NCBI RefSeq assembly: GCF_026626705.1
Contig: NZ_JAPNKC010000001.1
Span: 10,564,001-10,628,000 of the forward strand
Origin: Pyxidicoccus sp. MSG2
GTDB taxonomy: Bacteria > Myxococcota > Myxococcia > Myxococcales > Myxococcaceae
Length of the DNA: 64,000 nt
Reading direction: 5' to 3'
Shown: in pieces, positions 20,201 through 28,472 of the stretch
How positions within the stretch are numbered: position 1 is the first letter of the stretch
Layout: each line of letters begins with the position of its first letter
The notes under the pieces: generated by a model
The model's input: the letters and a program-made list of their open reading frames with translations, nothing else
What the model was told of the DNA's origin: nothing
The model's database searches: none
Translations under genes and position numbers: made by a program

Positions 20201-20990
20201 GCGCGGCGGCGAGGATGAGCTTGCGGTCTCCCGCGTCCACGGTGACGTAGTCCACGGACGGGTTGACGGCCGCGTACATGTTGGACGGCAGCGTCCAGGG
20301 GGTGGTGGTCCAGATGAGGAGCGCGGTGTCCGGTGCGTCGCGCAGCGGGAAGGCGACGTAGACGCTGGGGTCGTCCACCGTCTTGTAGCCGAGGCCCACC
20401 TCGGCGGCGCTCAGCGCGGTGCCGCCCTGCGGCCACCACCACACCACCTTGTGGCCCTGATAGAGCAGGCCCTTGCGGAACAGCTCGGCGAGCGCCCACC
20501 ACACGCTCTCCACGAAGCTGCGGTGGTAGGTGACGTAGGCCGTCTTCAGGTCGACCCAGAAGCCGATGCGCTCGGTGAGGCGCTCCCACTCGGTGGTGTA
20601 GCGGAAGACGGACTCGATGCAGCGCTCGGTGAAGGGCTCTACGCCGTAGCGCTCGATTTCCGCCTTGCCGTGGATGCGGAGTTCCTTTTCGACTTCCACC
20701 TCCACGGGCAGGCCGTGGGTGTCCCAGCCGGCCTTGCGGGGGACGTAGTGGCCGCGCATCGTCTGGTAGCGGGGGAACAGGTCCTTGATGACGCGGGTGA
20801 GGACATGTCCGTTGTGGGGCAGGCCGTTGGCCGTGGGCGGCCCCTCGTAGAAGACGAAGCTGGGGGCGCTCTCGCGACCCTCGAGCGTGCGCTCGAAGAT
20901 GCGGCGCTCCTTCCAGAAGGAAAGGATGCGGCGCTCGTCGGCGGGGAAGTCGAGTTCGGTGGAGACCGTGGAGAAGAGGGGCTGAGCCAT
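17256..20990 (-). CDS. ileS: Isoleucyl-tRNA synthetase
   Basis: Charges tRNA-Ile with isoleucine in the cytoplasm. The 1244-residue protein has the class I HIGH-type motif in GLPHNGHVLTRVIKDLFPRY and the KMSKS-type motif in KESKSKGNYTPPE. The editing domain lies between them (LIWTTTPWTLPSNMYAAVN, DSGTGIVHTAPAFGEDDYE). The C terminus holds the anticodon-binding region and a long tail (VEVDLNG-type sequences are absent; it ends SLNGLPARIRVERG). Length and motifs fit the larger, eukaryote-like IleS type. Unusually, about 110 residues separate the KMSKS motif from the ADAFRWFFF segment that normally follows within about 20 residues. It is the second gene of a two-gene run with the nuclease at 21025. 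Confidence 0.97.
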   Translation of the reverse strand: MAQPLFSTVSTELDFPADERRILSFWKERRIFERTLEGRESAPSFVFYEGPPTANGLPHNGHVLTRVIKDLFPRYQTMRGHYVPRKAGWDTHGLPVEVEVEKELRIHGKAEIERYGVEPFTERCIESVFRYTTEWERLTERIGFWVDLKTAYVTYHRSFVESVWWALAELFRKGLLYQGHKVVWWWPQGGTALSAAEVGLGYKTVDDPSVYVAFPLRDAPDTALLIWTTTPWTLPSNMYAAVNPSVDYVTVDAGDRKLILAAALREELAKKLKKDLPVLATQKGSALVGRRYTPPFDLYFKRAGDVELPLKDGGKDAQAWRVVGADYVTLDSGTGIVHTAPAFGEDDYETFRKDRPRFANPDALEIFCAVKPDGTFIDELPLVAGRFVKDADKDIQRNLKERGLLLLADQYKHEYPFCWRADNDPLIQYARPAWYIRTTSVKDQAIANNRAVNWVPEHIKEGRFGDFLANNVDWALSRERYWGTALPLWVHSVTGEVEAIPSLQALREKPGSNLAEVEAELRAFLAGKPHESNAEHLIVHKPWIDKVTYQKPGSSGRFARVPEVVDVWFDSGCMPFAQWGFPHAPGSREVFNRTFPADFISEAIDQTRGWFYSLLMVSTLVFDEETQQRMGLTPPRGWPHPYKNCIVLGHVSDKDGKKESKSKGNYTPPEIILDEVRMDFAVLTAAEAGMPGEAGVALIAREDLEGLDLLEGAKVQLFRPDRADTVVTVTLKVHKKLKRRVALLAPAELQALGVAPSKRGADVMPVEVPRLAPSERVVLRDPTTRAPGADAFRWFFFAASPSWSNTRHSLANVRLLQKDFQVKLRNVYSFFTIYANIDGFNPAAGNTDATEAPWLAVRKSQGWREVKERSVLDRWILSEVQFTLREVSKALDTYQVYDAAQRLVALVDALSNWYVRRGRPRYWAPGFEQDKQDAYFTLYEALTTIAALSAPFIPFFADELWGNLVRKPWPKSQPESVHLARFPEVDASLMDEGLAAEMGAVRELVSLGLKVRTDNKLKVRQPLSRADVILARKELTERVAVYRELIADELNVHEVRFLEPGSKEADVVRFRVRPNLRAVGGRLGPKLAPVRKAFDTGDGSALHGELLRTGRVAMNVAGEDMVFPAEELETLVEATPGYAAAGAGVGVVVLATELTETLVDEGLVRELLARVQGARKDMELGYSDRIRLWVDGDARVKRVTDEARELISRETLASEIHVGPEGLTGKEEEVSLNGLPARIRVERG

Positions 20991-21024
20991 GGCGCGCGGA
21001 AGATAGCACCGGGCTCACGGCGCA

Positions 21025-22416
21025 CTACGCAACCAATTCCAGTTCGACTTTCTCCATGTACCCCGGCACGTACGCCTTCCAACCCTTCGCTCGTACCTTC
21101 TGGCGGAGTCCCTCCAGCGCCTCGGGCTCTCCGTGCACGAGCAGCGTCTGCCGGGGAGGCGACTCGAAGCCCTCCATCCAGCGCATCGTCTCCGTCCAGT
21201 CCGCGTGCGCGGAGAAGCCGCTCACCGTCTGTATCTCCGCCGCCACTGGCACCATCTGCCCGTGGATGCGGACCTCCTTCTCGCCGTCCAGCATCCGCCG
21301 CCCGCGCGAGCCCACCGACTGGTAGCCCACGAACAGCACCGTGTTGCGCGGGTCCGGCAGGCGGTGCTTCAGGTGGTGCAGCACCCGCCCGCCCGTGGCC
21401 ATGCCCGACGCGGAGATGATGATCGCCGGCCCCTCGTGCATGTTCAGCCGCTTGCTCTCATTCGGCGACGTCACGAACTTCGTGCGCCGCGTGGCCAGCG
21501 GGGACGCGCCACGCTCCACCAGCGACTTCATCACCAGGTCGTGCTCCTCCGGGTGCGCCAGGTAGATGGGCGTCGCGTCACACGCCATCGGCGAGTCCAC
21601 GAACACGTCCACCACGGGGATGCGCTTCTCGTCCTCCAGCTGGCGCAGGTGGTAGAGCAACTCCTGCGTCCGTCCAATCGCGAAGGCCGGAATCACCACC
21701 ACGCCACCGCGGTCGAACGCGCCCTTCACCGCGTCACACAGCGCCTCCATCGGCTTCGTCTCGCGGTGCTGCCGGTCGCCGTAGGTGCTCTCCACCACCA
21801 GCGTCGTCGCCGAGGCCACACTCTGCGGGTCCCTCAAGATGGGCGCCTGATAGCGCCCCAGGTCACCGCTGAAGACCACCCGCTGCCGCGTGCTCTTCAG
21901 GTCGAACACGCACACCGCCGAGCCGAGGATGTGGCCCGCCCGGTAGAAGGTGAGGGTGATGCCGGGGAGGATTTCCTTCGGCCGCTCGTAGCCGAACGTC
22001 TCCATCAGCCCCACCGCCCGCTCCGCGTCCGGCACCGTGTACAGCGGCAGCGCGGGCCGGTGCTTGGAGAAGCCCTCCTTGTTCGCGTAGCGCGCCTCCT
22101 CCTCGTGCAGGTGTGCCGAGTCCGGCAGCAGCAGCGCCGCCAGGTCTCTCGTCCCAGGGGTGGAATACACGGGGCCGTCGTAGCCCTCGCGCACCACCCT
22201 GGGCAGGCCGCCCGTGTGGTCGATGTGAGCGTGCGTCAGGACGATGGCGTCCAGGCTGGAGGGCGGGAGGGGGAGCGGCTGCCAGTTCCGCTGACGGAGG
22301 TCCTTCTGTCCCTGGAACAGGCCGCAGTCCACGAGCACCTTCCGGCCGTCGTGCTCGAGGAGGAACTTGGAGCCGGTCACAGTGCCGGCGGCACCGAGGA
22401 AGTGGAGAGAGGCCAT
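21025..22416 (-). CDS. Metallo-beta-lactamase/beta-CASP family ribonuclease-like hydrolase
   Basis: A 463-residue zinc hydrolase resembling the CPSF73/YsiA-type nucleases. The metal site motifs are present: LTHAHIDHTGGLPRV (HxHxDH), FSGDLGRYQAPIL (Asp) and SGFSAHADWTETMRWMEGF (beta-CASP His). The beta-CASP insert is seen in VFVDSPMACDATPIYLAHPE and IIISASGMATGGRVLHHL. The family processes RNA with endo- or exonuclease activity. It ends 34 bases before the ileS start, so the two are probably cotranscribed. It diverges from the sigma-54 activator gene, with only 33 bases between starts. Confidence 0.9.
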   Translation of the reverse strand: MASLHFLGAAGTVTGSKFLLEHDGRKVLVDCGLFQGQKDLRQRNWQPLPLPPSSLDAIVLTHAHIDHTGGLPRVVREGYDGPVYSTPGTRDLAALLLPDSAHLHEEEARYANKEGFSKHRPALPLYTVPDAERAVGLMETFGYERPKEILPGITLTFYRAGHILGSAVCVFDLKSTRQRVVFSGDLGRYQAPILRDPQSVASATTLVVESTYGDRQHRETKPMEALCDAVKGAFDRGGVVVIPAFAIGRTQELLYHLRQLEDEKRIPVVDVFVDSPMACDATPIYLAHPEEHDLVMKSLVERGASPLATRRTKFVTSPNESKRLNMHEGPAIIISASGMATGGRVLHHLKHRLPDPRNTVLFVGYQSVGSRGRRMLDGEKEVRIHGQMVPVAAEIQTVSGFSAHADWTETMRWMEGFESPPRQTLLVHGEPEALEGLRQKVRAKGWKAYVPGYMEKVELELVA

Positions 22417-22449
22417 GCACTCATTCTAGCGTGATAACGTGCAGCGCCC

Positions 22450-23829
<1,380 letters not shown>

Positions 23830-23847
23830 GCCGCGGGCCGAGCGCGG

Positions 23848-24861
23848 TCAGAAGCCGCTGAGAACGACCTTGCCCAGCGTGCGGCTGCTCTCCACCTGCG
23901 CATGCGCGCGCTTGAGGTTGGCGGCGTTGATGGGCCCCAGGTCGGCCTTCATCGTGGTGCGGAGGACTCCGGCGTCCACCAGGTCCGAGACCTCGTTGAG
24001 CAGGTGGTGCTGGGCAATCATGTCCGGCGTCTCATAGCGCGCGCGGGTGAACATCAGCTCCCAGTGCAGCGAGGCGCTCTTGGACTTCAGCTTCGTAATC
24101 GGCAACGGCTTCGCCGGGTCGTCGATGAGCCCGAGTGCTCCCTGCGGCGCGAGCACGTCGACGATGGCATCGAAGTGCTGCTCCGTGTGGGTGAGCCCGA
24201 GCACGTACTCCACGCCTCGCGGTGCCACGGCCTTCACCTGCTCCACCCAGGGCTTCGAGTGGTCGATGACGTGGTGCGCGCCCTGCTCGCGGACCCAGGC
24301 CTGCGACTCGGGGCGGGACGCGCTGGCAATCACCGTCAGTCCCGTGAGGCGCCGCGCGAGCTGGATGGCGATGGAGCCCACTCCGCCCGCGCCACCGAGG
24401 ATGAGCACGGAGCCGGCGTCCGCGGGCTTGCCGATGCGGACGCGCAGGCGGTCGAACAGGAGCTCCCAGGCGGTGATGCTGGTGAGCGGGAGCGCGGCGG
24501 CCTGGGCGAAGCTCAGCGACTTCGGCTTGCGGCCGACGATGCGCTCGTCCACCAGGTGCTGCTGTGCGTTGGCGCCGGGCTTGTCCAGCGAGCCAGCGTA
24601 GAACACCTCATCGCCCGGCTTGAACAGCGTGGCATCCGGGCCCACCGCGAGCACCGTCCCCGCGGCGTCCCAGCCGAGGACCTTGTCCTTGCCCTTCGGG
24701 TCCACCCCGGCCCGCACCTTCACGTCCACCGGATTCACCGAGATGGCCTCCACGTGCACCAGGAGCTCTCGGCCCGTGGGCTTCGGGGTGGGGAGCTCGA
24801 TGTCGATGAGGCTCTCGGCGTGCTCGATGGGCAGCGGCTGGCGGTAGGCAATGGCTCTCAT
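23848..24861 (-). CDS. Zinc-independent medium-chain dehydrogenase / quinone oxidoreductase-like
   Basis: About 337 residues of the medium-chain dehydrogenase/reductase family, on the NADPH-quinone-oxidoreductase-like side. The cofactor-binding segment is VLILGGAGGVGSIAIQLARR. The N terminus (MRAIAYRQPLPIEHAESLID) has the typical beta-rich GroES-like fold, and no four-Cys structural zinc loop is present. I chose the ATG at 24859-24861 because GAGGAG lies just upstream; a longer frame begins at 24963 but overlaps the promoter region. It diverges from a LysR gene that probably regulates it. The substrate is likely a quinone or activated alkene. Confidence 0.9.
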   Translation of the reverse strand: MRAIAYRQPLPIEHAESLIDIELPTPKPTGRELLVHVEAISVNPVDVKVRAGVDPKGKDKVLGWDAAGTVLAVGPDATLFKPGDEVFYAGSLDKPGANAQQHLVDERIVGRKPKSLSFAQAAALPLTSITAWELLFDRLRVRIGKPADAGSVLILGGAGGVGSIAIQLARRLTGLTVIASASRPESQAWVREQGAHHVIDHSKPWVEQVKAVAPRGVEYVLGLTHTEQHFDAIVDVLAPQGALGLIDDPAKPLPITKLKSKSASLHWELMFTRARYETPDMIAQHHLLNEVSDLVDAGVLRTTMKADLGPINAANLKRAHAQVESSRTLGKVVLSGF

Positions 24862-24977
24862 GGGGTTCTCCTCGGGGCAGCGGGGCGTGGCTCCGTTCGA
24901 GGGGAAGAATGCGGCCTCCATGTGATATCGACCATTGATAGTTGACATCATCGAAATAAGCACCGCATATCAATTTC
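24862..24977. promoter_or_regulatory. Divergent promoter region with TTGACA and a TGAT-N7-ATCA dyad
   Basis: The interval between the oxidoreductase (minus) and LysR (plus) starts is clearly more AT-rich near the LysR gene. It contains a perfect TTGACA at 24942-24947. A candidate -10 CATATC at 24966-24971 would put transcription start within a base or two of the LysR ATG at 24978. A dyad TGAT-N7-ATCA spans 24936-24950 and overlaps the TTGACA, a plausible LysR autoregulation site. No Shine-Dalgarno sequence precedes the LysR ATG. Confidence 0.5.
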
Positions 24978-25862
24978 ATGCGCTACACCGACCTGGACAT
25001 GGAGCTGCTGCGGGCCTTCGTGACGGTGGTCGACGCGGGCGGGTTCACCGCGGCGGGGGCGCGGCTCGGGCGCACGCAGGCGGCCGTGAGCATTCGCATC
25101 AAGCGGCTGGAGGACCTGCTGGAGCGGCAGGTCTTCGACCGGAGCAGTCGTGCGCCGTTGCTCACCCGGGATGGGGAGCTGCTGCTGAGCTACGCGCGGC
25201 AGATTCTCAAGCTGAACGACGAGACGGTGCAGCGCTTCATCGAGCCGGACAGCGAAGGTGAGCTGCGGCTCGGGGTGGTGGAGTACTTCGTGCCGCAGCA
25301 CCTGCCCATCGTCCTGTCCCGCTTCACGCAGGCGTATCCCCGGGTCCACATCGAGGTGAAGGTCGGGTTGAACGTGAACCTGTCCGAGCTGCTCCAGCAG
25401 GGACAGCTCGACATGGTCATCTGCCGGCGCGACCACCCGCGACAGGGGGGCAGGGTGGTGCGCCGGGAGCGACTGCGGTGGGCGGCCACGCAAGACTTCT
25501 GTGCCGACGCGGCTTCGGCGCTTCCCGTCTGCTCGCTGCCGGCGCCCTGCATCTTCCGCTCTCGGGGGCTCGCGGCCCTGGACTCCATTGGACGCGCCTG
25601 GCGCGTCATCTACACGAGCGAGAGCGTGACGGGGGTCATCGCCGCGGCGCAGGCGGGGCTGGGCGCCGCCATCCTGCCGGAGAGCGCCATGACGGGAGGA
25701 CTGAGGCCCCTCACCGTCGAGGAGGGCTTCCCGGAGCTCGGGGAGATTGAGCTGGCCATCTTTGGAGAGGAGCGCGCGGAGCGGAAGCGGCTCATCTCCA
25801 CGCTCGTGCGCTTCATCGAGGAGAGCCTGCGGCCACTCGATGCGCCCCGCCTCATCGGGTAG
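24978..25862 (+). CDS. LysR-family transcriptional regulator
   Basis: A 294-residue LysR protein. The winged helix-turn-helix is at residues about 8-67 (LRAFVTVVDAGGFTAAGARL, TQAAVSIRIKRLEDLLERQV). The effector domain follows (GELRLGVVEYFVPQHLPIVL and GLGAAILPESAMTGGLRPL). It is divergent from the oxidoreductase at 23848, with a dyad between them, so autorepression plus control of that enzyme is the likely arrangement. The start has no ribosome-binding sequence, and a leaderless message is possible. Confidence 0.93.
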   Translation: MRYTDLDMELLRAFVTVVDAGGFTAAGARLGRTQAAVSIRIKRLEDLLERQVFDRSSRAPLLTRDGELLLSYARQILKLNDETVQRFIEPDSEGELRLGVVEYFVPQHLPIVLSRFTQAYPRVHIEVKVGLNVNLSELLQQGQLDMVICRRDHPRQGGRVVRRERLRWAATQDFCADAASALPVCSLPAPCIFRSRGLAALDSIGRAWRVIYTSESVTGVIAAAQAGLGAAILPESAMTGGLRPLTVEEGFPELGEIELAIFGEERAERKRLISTLVRFIEESLRPLDAPRLIG

Positions 25863-25871
25863 CAAGGCGGC

Positions 25872-25898
25872 GAGGGAAGGGGCGAGCCCCGTTCCCTC
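25872..25898. terminator. Hairpin between convergent LysR and alcohol dehydrogenase genes
   Basis: GAGGGAAGGGGC pairs with GCCCCGTTCCCTC across a very short loop, with one bulged base, in the 49-base space between convergent stops. It probably ends transcription from both sides. No T run follows. Confidence 0.5.
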
Positions 25899-25911
25899 AC
25901 GCGGGTGCGGC

Positions 25912-26928
25912 TCAGCGAACCTTGAGCACCACCCGGAAGCGGGCGTGGTTGCTCATCATGCGCTCGTAGGCCTCGGAGGCGCGCTCGAAGGGGAACACCT
26001 CGTTGCGTGAGCGCACGTCGGCGAGCTTGCTGAAGGCCAGGGTGTCCTGCGAGTCCTGGGGGATGCCGCTCGGCCAGCCCTGAACGCGCAAGCGCTTCAG
26101 GAGCATCTGCAGGCCGTTGACCTGGATGGGCTCGCTACCCGCGCCCAGAATCAGCAGCGTGCCATTGCGGCCCAGTCCCCCGACCAGTTCGCTCGCGAGA
26201 CGGCTGCTCGAGGCCGTCACCATGATGACGCGCGCGCCGCCGAGCTTCTGGAGTGCCTCGCCCGCCGGGCCTTTCTCCGTGTCGATGTACTCATGTGCTC
26301 CGAGCTCGAGGGCGAGCTGCCGCTTGTCCCCTCCACGCGAGATGGCGACGGTGCGGTAGCCGAGCTTGCGGGCGTACTGGATGCCCAGGTGGCCGAGCCC
26401 GCCAATGCCCTGCACCGCGACCAGTTCTCCCGGCCGCACGTCCATGTGGCGCAGGGAGTTGAACGTGGTGACGCCCGCGCAGAGCAGGGGCGCGGCGTCC
26501 ACCGAGTTCATTCCCTCGGGCACCCGGGCGAGGGCGTCCTGGGGAGCCACCATGTACTCGGCGTAGCCGCCGTCGTAGCTGATGCCGCACACCTGCTGCA
26601 CTACACAGGTGACGAAGTCGCCGACGCGGCAGGCGTCACACTGGCCGCAGTGGCCGCCGTGCCAGCCCACGCCCACCTGCTGGCCCTCCTTCCAGGCGGT
26701 CACCCCGGGGCCCGCCCGGTCGATGCGCCCCACCACCTCGTGGCCCGGCACCCGCGGATATTGGATGGGCATCCAGCCTTCCTTGGTGATGGCATCACTG
26801 TGGCAGACGCCACACGCTTCCACCGCGAGGCGGACCTGCCCGGGGCCGGGCTCGGGCACGTCCCGCTCTACGATTTCAAATGGGCCCCGGGCCTCCCGCA
26901 CCTGAACCGCCTTCATCTTCCTGGCCAT
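25912..26928 (-). CDS. Zinc-dependent alcohol dehydrogenase
   Basis: About 338 residues. Catalytic zinc ligands are in EACGVCHSDAITKEG and PRVPGHEVVGRID. The structural zinc loop has its four Cys in HCGQCDACRVGDFVTC. The NAD(P)-binding fold is GIGGLGHLGIQYARKLG. It oxidises or reduces alcohols/aldehydes in the cytoplasm. The start is the ATG at 26926-26928, preceded by GAGGAGG. Upstream in-frame codons to 27054 lack a ribosome-binding sequence and read as non-coding. No partner gene is obvious; the flanking genes are a convergent LysR and a kinase on the same strand 150 bases upstream. Confidence 0.93.
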   Translation of the reverse strand: MARKMKAVQVREARGPFEIVERDVPEPGPGQVRLAVEACGVCHSDAITKEGWMPIQYPRVPGHEVVGRIDRAGPGVTAWKEGQQVGVGWHGGHCGQCDACRVGDFVTCVVQQVCGISYDGGYAEYMVAPQDALARVPEGMNSVDAAPLLCAGVTTFNSLRHMDVRPGELVAVQGIGGLGHLGIQYARKLGYRTVAISRGGDKRQLALELGAHEYIDTEKGPAGEALQKLGGARVIMVTASSSRLASELVGGLGRNGTLLILGAGSEPIQVNGLQMLLKRLRVQGWPSGIPQDSQDTLAFSKLADVRSRNEVFPFERASEAYERMMSNHARFRVVLKVR

Positions 26929-27075
26929 CGCGCCTCCTCTGCGTGTGTGGGACGCGAGTGAATATGGGCAGGGCCCTGGCGCGCGGATGGGTCCGCTGGG
27001 GAGGGGGACGGACAGGAGGGCGGATGCCGCCCTGGGCATGGCGTTCGGCGGCACGAGTGCCTGGCCGCGAAGTGC

Positions 27076-28422
27076 TCAGCGAGGAAGGGCGGCGTCGGCC
27101 CACGTCACTGTTCCGGGCGCGCCTCCCGTGGTCCAGAGGTCCAGCCGCAGCAGGTCACCGCTGGCGAGCCTGGGCCGTCCCTGCGCGTCTCGCGTGACTT
27201 CGCCCGGCGCCGTGTGCGCATAGACGCGGACGTGGGCCCTGGAGCCGGCCAGCTCGCACGCCCGGGTGAGGACCTCCTCCGCGAGCACCCGTGCCGAGTC
27301 CAGGGCCTGGGTCCGGGCCTGTGCCTCCTCGGGGAGCGCGTGCCAGGCGAGCAGGACGTTGCCGCCGTCCACCGCGAACATCCAACCCGCTGCTTCCAGC
27401 GCATCGCGGGCCGCATCCAGCGCCGCTTCCTTCGCGTCCAGGTCCTCGTCCGTGAGCTCCTCGTGGGACTCGGGGAAGCGCACGTCCACATAGAGGCCCG
27501 CGGCCCACGGCGGTGACGAGAAAGGAGCCAGCGCCGCGCGCAGGGCTTCGAGGAACGCGGGCACATCCGGCCACCGGTCCTCGGGGCGCTTCGCGAGACA
27601 GCGCTGCACCACGGCCTCCAGCACGGGAGGCGCCTGCACCCGCTCGCCCAGGCGCGGGGGCGGGGCGTGCAGATGCTGCTCCTCCACCTCCACCGCGCTC
27701 GTGCCCTCGAAGGGGAGCCGTCCCGTGAGCAACTGGTAGAGCAGGACTCCGAGCGCATACAGGTCCGTGCGCGCATCCACGGTCTGCCCGCGAATCTGCT
27801 CCGGTGCCATCGCCACCGGGGTGCCCAGCACGGCGCCCGCGCTCGTCAGGCCGGAGAGTCCCTCGGGCGCCTGGACTCGCGCGATGCCAAAGTCCACAAG
27901 CTTCACGGTGAAGCCCTCCGCGCGCGGGAGGACCATCACGTTCTGCGCCTTGAGGTCTCGGTGCAGCACGCCCCGGCCGTGCGCGAAGTGCAGCGCTCCG
28001 CCCAGTTCCTCCATCACCGTGAGCGCCTCGGCGGCGGAGAAGGGGCCCCGGTGCGCGAGCCACTGGTCCACGCTCTCTCCCTCCAGCCACTCCATGGCGA
28101 GCCACGGCCGGCCGTCGCGCAGCTCGCCGTACTCCAGCACCTCCACGATGTGCGGATGGCGGAGCGCCTGCAGCGTGTCTGCTTCCTGCTTGAAGCGGCG
28201 GAGCACCTCGCTCACATGGTTGAACTGCTCGCGCACCACCTTCAGCGCGGCGGGCGCGCGGGTGGACAGGTGGCTCGCGCGGTAGAGCCACGCGGTGACG
28301 CCGGGATGGACGCGGGCCTCCACCACCCAGGGGCCCACCAGCGCTCCAGGCTCCAGCTCGTCGCCGTAGAGGGAGAGTTCCGCTTCGGGCGCTGCGTCGT
28401 CACGTGGGGGTGCTCCGGCCAT
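27076..28422 (-). CDS. Serine/threonine protein kinase with C-terminal cyclase-like region
   Basis: A 448-residue Hanks-type kinase. The catalytic core has APAALKVVREQF (ATP-anchoring Lys), GVLHRDLKAQNVMVL (catalytic Asp), VKLVDFGIARV (DFG) and VAMAPEQIRG. The glycine-rich loop is poor: ARVHPGVTAWLYRA has one Gly where GxGxxG is normal. The kinase ends around residue 300. The last 140 residues have VDVRFPESHEELTDEDLD and VDGGNVLLAWHALPEE, which resembles the alternating pattern of nucleotide-cyclase-like domains but without metal-binding Asp pairs I can identify. No transmembrane helix. It follows a larger kinase by about 50 bases on the same strand. Confidence 0.88.
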   Translation of the reverse strand: MAGAPPRDDAAPEAELSLYGDELEPGALVGPWVVEARVHPGVTAWLYRASHLSTRAPAALKVVREQFNHVSEVLRRFKQEADTLQALRHPHIVEVLEYGELRDGRPWLAMEWLEGESVDQWLAHRGPFSAAEALTVMEELGGALHFAHGRGVLHRDLKAQNVMVLPRAEGFTVKLVDFGIARVQAPEGLSGLTSAGAVLGTPVAMAPEQIRGQTVDARTDLYALGVLLYQLLTGRLPFEGTSAVEVEEQHLHAPPPRLGERVQAPPVLEAVVQRCLAKRPEDRWPDVPAFLEALRAALAPFSSPPWAAGLYVDVRFPESHEELTDEDLDAKEAALDAARDALEAAGWMFAVDGGNVLLAWHALPEEAQARTQALDSARVLAEEVLTRACELAGSRAHVRVYAHTAPGEVTRDAQGRPRLASGDLLRLDLWTTGGAPGTVTWADAALPR

Positions 28423-28472
28423 GGACCCTCCGGCTGCGGGTTGTCTCCCCCTGCTAGCACGGGCCGGGCTGC

